This document shows positions 12,001 to 14,428 of a stretch of 14,428 nucleotides of DNA, one piece after another (positions within the stretch are counted from its first letter, which is position 1; every line of letters starts with the position of its first letter). A program made the translations under genes and the position numbers. Below the pieces are notes generated by a model that saw only the letters and a program-made list of their open reading frames with translations, was not told where the DNA came from and ran no database searches. This DNA is from JABDGZ01 sp964487685 (lineage in GTDB: Bacteria > Omnitrophota > Gorgyraeia > Zapsychrales > Fredricksoniimonadaceae), in NCBI GenBank assembly GCA_964487685.1, contig CAZASA010000057.1, positions 1 to 14,428 on the forward strand. The letters are read 5' to 3'.

Positions 12001-14428
12001 TTGCTGTATCCTGCTCAACTCTGCCCAGGACTTATCAATGTCTTGTTCATTTTTAACAGGACCTTTATAGGTTAAAAGGCAAGATAACTTTGAACGATTG
12101 CTCCAAGTGTGCGGCGGGTCGGGCATATTGCCTGTCGGCAATTTTGCTAATTTATCAGCCACCCTGATAAAATCATCTATATTATGGACCAAATGGTCCA
12201 ATGCCGGTAATGCACGATCTAATGCATAATCACTGAACGATGATGTGCCAGAAATTTCGCCTAAACATGCGGCAATAGCCCCCAAATCTTCCCAGGTATG
12301 GATGACCTTTTTAGCTGCAAGTAACCGTGGTCTTAAGACCTTGCCACCATATTGGGTATCCAACCGTAAAAGTTCCCTCCCTCTTGTTATCATTTCCTCA
12401 CCAGGTTTGGTTGTTTGATGGATCGATACAAGGCCATAGATCAGCAATGCTTTATATCTTTCCCCTGCTTCCAAGATCAAGGTCATGATAGAGCCCCAGT
12501 TCTTCTTTAAGCTTTCCGGGCCGAGTTCAAGGGTTATATTTCTAAGCGCTTGATCAAGGTCTTTGCTTTGAGAATCTTCTTCCTTGATATTATTGTTCAA
12601 CAACAGCAGGTCCCCTCCAATGCTGATCAATTCATCCTTTGTTTGGATCATCCCTGAAATGTCATCAAACGTCCGCAGGAAATAACGCATATCCGAGGCC
12701 ATTCGGGTAAACCGGATCAAGACCGTGATCACCTCTTGAAGATCTCCTGTCGTATTTATGATCCTGTTTAGTTTTGAGAGGGTTTCAATATCGCAGGCCC
12801 AATACGATGGCCCTAAAGAATTCTTAAAATGCAATAATTGCCTGGCGACAATATCAAGGTCTTCCATCGTTAAGATCAAAGATTTGAGGGGATGTAAAGC
12901 AGTCCTCAACAGGTTTTTCTCTTCATCCGATTGCTCTTTCAATAATCCCAAATGGAGCGACATAAGTTTCTTGGCAGCCATATAAAAATCATCGCCTGAA
13001 TGGATAACTTGTTTGACAGACCCAAGCCCATTTTTAATAATCCCATAAGCCCGCTTTTTACCTGTCACCAGGAATTGGACGACCCGGGGCCAATATTCTT
13101 CTAATTCTTCAAGTGTGAATACACCCTGCAAGCCTGTTAGAATTGCCGGGAATAGCTCAGTGGCATGCTCGTCTTTCAATGCCCTGTGGACACTGCGCCA
13201 CGGACCGTACCCATATCTTTGTGTAATAGCCTCGTAAGGTTTAATGGCCTCGAACAATTGCTCATCATTGAAAACGTACTTTTTGGCAGCATCTTCTATG
13301 CTGTTAGGATTATTTAATTTCGATGGAACAACAGTTACTGCTGGCTTTTCTGTTGATGTGTTTCTCAGCCCTTTACGCTTGTGTAACCAAAACATCCAGA
13401 GCACAACTCCCGCGATCAACATCATTGCCAACACCAAGACCGTCGAATGATAATTCACTCCGCTATGCTTGTCAGGGCTGTTATCAACAGGAATTCCTAA
13501 CGCCTGGGAAGTCAGGACAAAGCCGAAAATTAAAGAAATTAATATTATAGGCAATGTCGCCTTACTTTTATGATTCGCCGCTGGGCGCAGAGATCGCTGT
13601 TTGGTTGCGGCGATGTTTAAGTCCATGCGGCGCAATAGATCTTCAAGACTGCGGAACGCAGAAGATATCTTCCAAGGCCTGGAAGGCTCATACAGCCCTT
13701 TCCAATTTCGCTTGAACCTAATAAGGAATGGCTGGGGACTGGACTCTTCTTGAGTGAATTTCTTGCCGTGGCCGATCATAACGACAATTCGTTTAGGTAA
13801 TTGCCGCTTCAGATCTTTTTGACGGGCCATGCCATTGACAATTTCTGCGGCTGCGATCGTCAAGGCATCATGGTCTTTGATCAACTTGCCGTTGCGCTTG
13901 GCGATACCGTCAATGCATAAGACAGCCCGATTGGCGTTTCTGCCATCATTACCTAAAAGCTGGCCGTTGAGTCCATAAATGATCCTTACCCCGCTCGATA
14001 ATTTATCAATATGTTGATCAACCGTATGCTTTCGTCCAAACTCTATGACCACAAACACCCGGCCGTCTTCACTGACACCTACGACGTCCGGCAAAGCCTC
14101 ATCCTTATCCTCACGGTCATAGATATAATAATGCTGTGGCCCTCCGCTGTGGATGAAGGGCTGAAGACAAACTTTTGTATTTTCAACTGGTTTTGGATTA
14201 ACAGCGATGAAGGTCATATGGTGCTTCATCAAATGATTGATCGCAATATCAAATAGACGTGAGATGCTGACGGCTGTATTGATATAACCATTGATGTGTG
14301 AGCCGTACACCACATATTTGGACGAAGCCATCCCAATAGGATAGCAAATGATCGGCGCCCCTTTAGAGCTAGGATAATAGAACAACTGATGCCCTGACCA
14401 TTTCCTCAATTGATTGCTCAACAAGGTG
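1..14428 (-). CDS. Giant multidomain protein, internal fragment (both ends outside the window)
   Basis: One frame on the minus strand is open across the whole window: 4809 complete codons without any of the three stops. A random frame of this length would stay open with probability of roughly 10 to the minus 100. Translation gives natural-looking protein nearly everywhere: transmembrane helices, enzyme motifs, helix-turn-helix units and helical repeats, described separately. Neither the start nor the stop is visible, so the true protein is larger. Giant genes of this kind are known from Candidatus Omnitrophota, and the recurrent linker 'GIFNAHADEE' fits my impression of that group. The least certain part is 577-925, where the minus frame is open but reads poorly and two plausible genes lie on the other strand. 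If the frame is not translated through there, the part from about 576 downwards would be a separate gene, possibly starting at the ATG at 576-574. The overall role is unknown; the content suggests a membrane-anchored protein combining proteolysis, DNA binding and regulation. Confidence 0.9.
40..216 (-). other. XRE-type helix-turn-helix domain
   Basis: Residues 4738-4796 follow the Cro/C1 (XRE) helix-turn-helix pattern. A first helix (KQKFDQAIARGHLYIEMEIA) is followed by a turn at TGV, a recognition helix RAKTLSLIHRGLENPS (4764-4779) matching 'vs..tIs.iErG...Ps', then EATLDQCLMGMDSLLAG as the closing helix. The match is good in order and spacing. In free proteins this domain binds operators as a dimer. 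Here it is part of the giant frame, or the first domain of a separate downstream gene if the frame is broken at 577-925. The chain continues beyond the window edge. Confidence 0.65.
307..447 (-). repeat. Linker repeat, copy B (47 residues)
   Basis: Residues 4661-4707 run from YIDRRPFGLSRGGRLQLDAN to GIFNAHADEE; this is the partner of the copy at 3076-3216. After the acidic end it continues SSLNRRPILKTPEPADAW instead of NRLGAR, and leads into a helix-turn-helix domain instead of the metallopeptidase. The same linker thus introduces different modules. It lies directly after the doubtful stretch, and its presence shows that coding sequence of the same giant-protein type resumes here on the same strand and in the same frame. 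Confidence 0.85.
551..579 (+). promoter_or_regulatory. Possible weak promoter for the plus-strand pair
   Basis: TTAACG (551-556) and CATAAT (574-579) are 17 bases apart, matching the -35 and -10 consensus at four and five of six positions. Transcription would start near 586, leaving a very short leader of about 13 bases. It also lies inside the giant frame on the other strand, so it may be chance. Confidence 0.28.
588..593 (+). promoter_or_regulatory. Shine-Dalgarno site of the plus-strand small-gene pair
   Basis: AAGGAG at 588-593 lies five bases before the ATG at 599. It is a near-ideal ribosome-binding site and fixes the start of the first gene. Confidence 0.6.
599..823 (+). CDS. Small membrane protein with two transmembrane helices, nested antisense to the giant frame
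   Basis: A 74-residue product begins with a polar, basic N-terminus (NHAQKQEMAKTFFDLSKL), then has two hydrophobic spans at about residues 26-39 (LTFATLILGVLVTD) and 43-68 (ALIVFGAFGAFMFTCLFSVA). The form 'KQxxAKFFFDLxKLxxxxLxLG' followed by a second helix is a recurrent type of short bacterial membrane protein of unknown role, and I recognise it as such. An AAGGAG lies 5 bases before the ATG. The stop overlaps the start of the next gene (ATGA), a typical sign of translational coupling. The whole gene lies opposite a stretch of the giant frame that reads poorly. It might be an inserted pair, or a true overlap. If the minus frame is the only coding one here, this would be a chance frame; the ribosome-binding site and coupling argue against that. 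Confidence 0.6.
   Translation: MLNSPMPLNHAQKQEMAKTFFDLSKLTFATLILGVLVTDKLDTALIVFGAFGAFMFTCLFSVATILIGSERGTL
820..918 (+). CDS. Very small single-helix membrane protein, coupled to the preceding gene
   Basis: A 32-residue product: MNNLLLFMLLITIFAIVVGF followed by LAIRSNNSAQTK. It is one hydrophobic helix with a short polar tail containing an arginine and a lysine, so the tail is probably cytoplasmic. Its ATG at 820-822 overlaps the TGA of the gene at 599-823 by four bases, so ribosomes ending the first could restart here. There is an AAAGGGG about 6 bases upstream of the ATG (807-813), a usable ribosome site. Function unknown; a tiny partner subunit of the upstream protein is a reasonable guess. 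Being so short, it cannot be proven from sequence alone. Confidence 0.5.
   Translation: MNNLLLFMLLITIFAIVVGFLAIRSNNSAQTK
913..1140 (-). other. PD-(D/E)XK nuclease-like core, apparently cut short
   Basis: Residues 4430-4505 show the order of a restriction-endonuclease-like fold: a first helix with GYRTE4447LFVLDRLL, a strand CRVLAINSYY, then AEID4477LLLYVE and LCLVE4497VK4499. The E ... D ... E-x-K set is what resolvases, Mrr and YraN-type nucleases use to bind magnesium and cut DNA. Such folds normally continue with another strand and helices after the E-x-K. Here the readable homology stops at VEVKENF (position 922), exactly where the plus-strand gene 820-918 ends. The domain is therefore either minimal or interrupted by that pair. 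Confidence 0.55.
1141..2157 (-). other. Basic segment and further membrane helices between metallopeptidase and nuclease cores
   Basis: Residues 4091-4429. A charged helical part (KKLIKKELDMVVKIAIKNND) is followed by an arginine-rich stretch (RHRHLIRYFIVRRGGLYYFY). Hydrophobic spans lie at about 4213-4224 and 4237-4264 (FFMVSYFMVISIAFFPYALF), which look like one or two membrane helices followed by SSRRRS. The last 150 residues are polar, with GKTPTGEPIYHLLTPLEY near 4353-4370. I recognise no family. Confidence 0.4.
2158..2880 (-). other. Membrane metallopeptidase-like domain with HELGH
   Basis: Residues 3850-4090. Two hydrophobic helices (about 3862-3873 and 3878-3893) are followed by STLTHELGHFIAISLKL, which contains the zinc-binding H3923-E-L-G-H3927. 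KEDYVGARML (4002-4011) about 80 residues later has a glutamate, E4003, that could be the third zinc ligand, as in the 'E..AD' of M48 peptidases. Two more membrane helices follow (GSIFILAMMASLSIPFILIW, 4050-4069, and IYSIPIAVLLLAMILINC, 4072-4089). The layout is reminiscent of M48 or HtpX-type membrane proteases, but in HtpX the third ligand comes after the second helix pair, so the family is uncertain. It would cut membrane or membrane-proximal substrates, possibly the chain itself. Confidence 0.6.
3076..3216 (-). repeat. Linker repeat, copy A (47 residues)
   Basis: Residues 3738-3784 run from YTDLRPFGLSKSGRLQLDAN to GIFNAHADEE. A second copy lies at 307-447. The two agree at 38 of 47 residues and at about 124 of 141 bases by hand count, with an uninterrupted identical tract of about 31 bases in the middle. 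After the linker this copy continues TNRLGARASDK and leads into the metallopeptidase domain. The unit looks like a mobile inter-module linker within the gene, duplicated recently. Confidence 0.85.
3238..4617 (-). other. Helical spacer of the giant protein
   Basis: Residues 3271-3730 are almost wholly helical, with many leucine-rich amphipathic helices (for example NLLDILDRAYVLDDEISLRI near 3838-3857, and LPQLRTKLRWRLIKWGAKAD). No catalytic motif or membrane span is evident. It probably acts as a solenoid or spacer ahead of linker copy A. Confidence 0.45.
4618..5340 (-). other. Segment after the sigma-like domain, with a winged-helix-like piece and a short linker motif
   Basis: Residues 3030-3270. 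Residues 3099-3129 read DWQLMALGELEAEGCITV, then a basic turn and RYTITV, the helix, wing and strand order of a winged helix ('qLl.Le.eGyi.....yriT'). Further on there is a histidine-rich GEHHAMCMDELPPEV (3209-3223) and DNDRLGAKTRLDEE (3236-3249). The latter recalls the NRLGAR that follows linker copy A, so it may mark another module boundary. Function unknown. Confidence 0.4.
5347..5946 (-). other. Sigma-70-like domain pair (region 2 and region 4)
   Basis: Residues 2828-2905 follow sigma region 2. A helix TTLIAVARARCG is followed, where sigma factors have DLxQEGxxGLxxAxxKF, by LDQEEVESIGYEILFQAARNY (2856-2876), and then by QFSSYVTTSLGNAWLKAY (2883-2900) in place of the 'FSTYA..WIR.AI' core. 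A spacer (SLLEIIADEKAV, as in 'SL.dxIxDexA' of primary-type sigma factors) leads to region 4 at residues 2950-3027. There, LPYRDWLTFSLRFG (2959-2972) and SLTLEQISQIL (2982-2992) mimic 'L..RE..vL.lRFG...TLEEIg..l', and the closing SFSYRAINFALREKIL (3005-3020) mimics the 'RERIRQIE..ALRKLR' recognition helix. Region 3 is shortened. Sigma factors bind RNA polymerase and promoter DNA; here the module is buried in a membrane-associated giant chain, so it would need release or a different use. Several hallmark residues are replaced. Confidence 0.65.
6028..6777 (-). other. Helical spacer between the helix-turn-helix cassette and the sigma-like domain
   Basis: Residues 2551-2800 are helical and acidic (for example EEGIGPFEEEES near 2565-2576), with alanine-rich helices and a few aromatic clusters (YNAFCAFIHGLAWAV, 2699-2713). 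I see no motif that identifies a family. Confidence 0.4.
6778..8055 (-). other. Cassette of about six helix-turn-helix motifs
   Basis: Residues 2125-2550 contain serial units with the spacing of bacterial helix-turn-helix motifs: helix, short turn with glycine or a small residue, then a serine-led recognition helix. Candidates are QVAQFISVSPQQLRLII (2131-2147), ISMASELNVHEARLLDFL (2194-2211), MEMIAYSLRISRESLTKYL (2248-2266), VNEVSAWLGVTSDALGSWV (2306-2324), ARVMGISESDLSRSLFG (2407-2423) and FKDISKDISLIV followed by PVSEASIYHFF (2515-2543). Several resemble units from MerR, LuxR or transposase-type proteins, but none is long enough to assign to one family. So many in one chain strongly suggests DNA binding, possibly cooperative at repeated sites. 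The sigma-like domain lies about 280 residues downstream. Confidence 0.6.
8113..8595 (-). other. Unrecognised alpha/beta segment with an HExxE motif
   Basis: Residues 1945-2105 include an acidic helix (FSPEEIAAMIQEDL), a two-strand element (GIFAYVHEGVLRIVFVNG, 2019-2036) and a helix ending in FRHEYLETIDGIAHVE, with H2068-E-x-x-E2072 and H2079. The spacing of histidines and acidic residues could bind a metal, but it does not match a peptidase family I can name. A cluster of acidic and alanine residues (ENEAAFLM) follows. Confidence 0.3.
8713..9210 (-). other. HGTS domain resembling ADP-ribosyltransferase-type folds
   Basis: Residues 1740-1905 begin with a strand ending in CLHGTS (H1750-G-T-S1753), followed by a helix and GN. 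Many members of the ADP-ribosyltransferase superfamily start with such an HGT(S) strand, in which the histidine contacts NAD. Further on, FIAATHYANR (1805-1814) resembles the family's 'A..YA' helix start, KPVILLV (1846-1852) is a core strand, and LPTDVVAAEPIL (1892-1903) resembles the closing 'p.e.I' strand. I cannot place the third catalytic residue. No toxin or antitoxin context is visible. The assignment rests on pattern alone. Confidence 0.42.
9268..9750 (-). other. LspA-like (signal peptidase II) membrane domain
   Basis: Residues 1560-1720 match the pattern of lipoprotein signal peptidase, an aspartyl protease of the inner membrane. There is an N-terminal helix with GLDWLTK (D1572, K1576), as in the family's D-x-x-x-K; a central helix; GLFTGTLLGNGLE (1664-1676) as in G-x-x-L-G-N-x-x-D; and NIAD (1699-1702) followed by a last hydrophobic helix. 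The second catalytic aspartate, D1702 in N-x-A-D, is present. The first catalytic aspartate after GN is replaced by glutamate (E1676), and the arginine normally after it is valine. The length of about 160 residues fits the family. Free-standing LspA is common; being embedded in a giant chain is unusual. The glutamate might still support catalysis, or the domain may be a binding relic. Confidence 0.6.
9838..10146 (-). other. CPBP-type intramembrane protease domain with degenerate first motif
   Basis: Residues 1428-1530 contain several hydrophobic helices and two of the three signature motifs of the CPBP (CAAX protease and bacteriocin-processing) family in the right order. FxxxH is F1467-V-A-A-H1471, and HxxxN is H1520-S-L-L-N1524. 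The first motif, normally EExxxR, would be E1439-Q-V-V-F-W1444: the second glutamate is glutamine and the arginine is tryptophan. The family comprises membrane glutamate-type proteases, some of which have lost activity and act in binding. The missing residues make activity doubtful here. It is followed directly by an LspA-like membrane domain, so two intramembrane-protease relatives sit side by side in the same chain. Confidence 0.55.
10252..10680 (-). other. Mixed alpha/beta domain resembling a GNAT acetyltransferase fold
   Basis: Residues 1250-1392 return to alternating strands and helices. A strand and loop GGMHVLIIEEGGKRYLVL is followed by PGINPS (1318-1323), a long helix rich in alanine, the strand DALLIPKES and then HSNRSEIQRVILAKGY (1363-1378). 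This order, with a loop and helix after a central strand and a conserved asparagine followed by a helix ending in GY, is reminiscent of the C-terminal half of GNAT acyltransferases. The typical acetyl-CoA loop is not clear. It could be a catalytically inert relative or a different fold. Confidence 0.35.
10741..12120 (-). other. Long helical segment of the giant protein, no recognised domain
   Basis: Residues 770-1229 are predominantly helical and charged, with no hydrophobic spans long enough for membranes and no catalytic motif that I recognise. One further copy of the upstream pattern may be present (KAIASEEDLKFLLDFIQ at about 805-821). A lysine-rich stretch at residues 1166-1180 (FKSDKNESKKKED) looks like a flexible linker. 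The segment probably continues the scaffold of the preceding repeat array. Confidence 0.5.
12121..13140 (-). repeat. Degenerate helical repeats with an I-x-T-x-(E/D)-D-L core
   Basis: Residues 430-769 are almost entirely helical and repeat a pattern of about 25-40 residues: a hydrophobic helix, a valine or isoleucine pair, a short polar turn, (E/D)-D-(L/F), then an amphipathic helix with alanine and leucine. Copies visible are QGVFTLEELEEYW (434-446), KQVIHSGDDFYMAAKKL (472-488), KSLILTMEDLDIVARQL (515-531), NRIINTTGDLQEVITVL (554-570), GMIQTKDELISIGGDLL (592-608), KKVIHTWEDLGAIAACL (706-722) and DHLVHNIDDFIRVADKL (745-761). They are too diverged to be obvious as DNA repeats. Such arrays usually build solenoid scaffolds or binding surfaces; the partner here is unknown. 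Confidence 0.6.
13381..13560 (-). other. Two transmembrane helices in the giant protein
   Basis: Residues 290-309 (ATLPIILISLIFGFVLTSQA) and 330-348 (VLVLAMMLIAGVVLWMFWL) are two hydrophobic spans of about 20 residues, separated by a polar loop of about 20 residues with several charges. A basic stretch HKRKG follows the second. Basic residues also precede the first helix (around 270-289), so both flanks are probably cytoplasmic and the short loop outside, by the positive-inside rule. They anchor the long helical part that follows to the membrane. Confidence 0.75.
13600..14427 (-). other. N-terminal soluble segment of the giant protein, possible nuclease-like core
   Basis: Residues 1-276 form a mixed alpha/beta segment before the first membrane helices. 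Residues 113-133 carry a proline-aspartate, then a strand ending in glutamate (PD114 ... VFVVIE129), followed by FGRK. This resembles the PD-(D/E)XK arrangement, but the usual lysine two residues after the glutamate is glycine, so catalysis is doubtful. A conserved-looking strand VVMIGHGKKF follows near residues 214-223. I do not recognise the family with confidence; it may be a degenerate nuclease fold or something unrelated. Confidence 0.35.

Noticed and set aside
14011..14256. 81-codon plus-strand frame at the right end
   Set aside because: It is opposite natural minus-strand protein, and it has no ribosome site or motif.
1..14428. tRNA, rRNA, CRISPR array, insertion sequence or intrinsic terminator
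   Set aside because: No cloverleaf, rRNA-like block, spaced direct repeats, terminal inverted repeats with a transposase, or GC hairpin with a T-run was seen. The only clear DNA repeat is the linker pair.

Overview
The window is filled by one reading frame. On the minus strand, the frame whose codons occupy plus-strand triplets starting at positions 1, 4, 7 and so on has no TAA, TAG or TGA from base 14428 to base 1. That is at least 4809 codons, with no start and no stop inside the window, so this is an internal piece of a single giant gene. I translated the whole frame by hand. It reads as natural protein almost throughout, except for a doubtful stretch at about 577-925. Residue numbers below count from the first complete codon, so residue 1 is at 14425-14427 and residue 4809 is at 1-3.

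The giant multidomain frame, a helix-turn-helix-rich content, a recurrent linker ending in 'GIFNAHADEE...NRLGAR', moderate G+C and bacterial ribosome-binding signals suggest a bacterium of the Candidatus Omnitrophota (OP3) type. That phylum is known for genes coding for tens of thousands of residues. The assignment is an inference, not a proof.

Layout along the protein (right to left in the window): an N-terminal soluble segment with a possible nuclease core; two transmembrane helices; a long helical part with repeats of an 'I-x-T-x-E-D-L' pattern; a GNAT-like fold; a CPBP-type membrane protease domain with a degenerate first motif; a domain resembling lipoprotein signal peptidase LspA; an 'HGTS' domain resembling ADP-ribosyltransferases; a segment with an HExxE motif; a cassette of about six helix-turn-helix motifs; a sigma-70-like pair (regions 2 and 4); a winged-helix-like segment; a helical spacer; a 47-residue linker; a membrane metallopeptidase domain with HELGH; further membrane helices; a PD-(D/E)XK nuclease core; then, past the doubtful stretch, a second copy of the 47-residue linker and an XRE-type helix-turn-helix that runs to the window edge.

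Inside the doubtful stretch, on the plus strand, lies a compact pair of small membrane-protein genes (599-823 and 820-918). They have a good Shine-Dalgarno sequence and an ATGA start/stop overlap. Either they are nested antisense inside the giant gene, or they are an insertion across which the minus frame stayed open.

A possible working idea is a membrane-anchored polyprotein in which built-in proteases (CPBP, LspA-like, HELGH) could release DNA-binding and sigma-like parts. The sequence shows the parts; the cleavage is inference.
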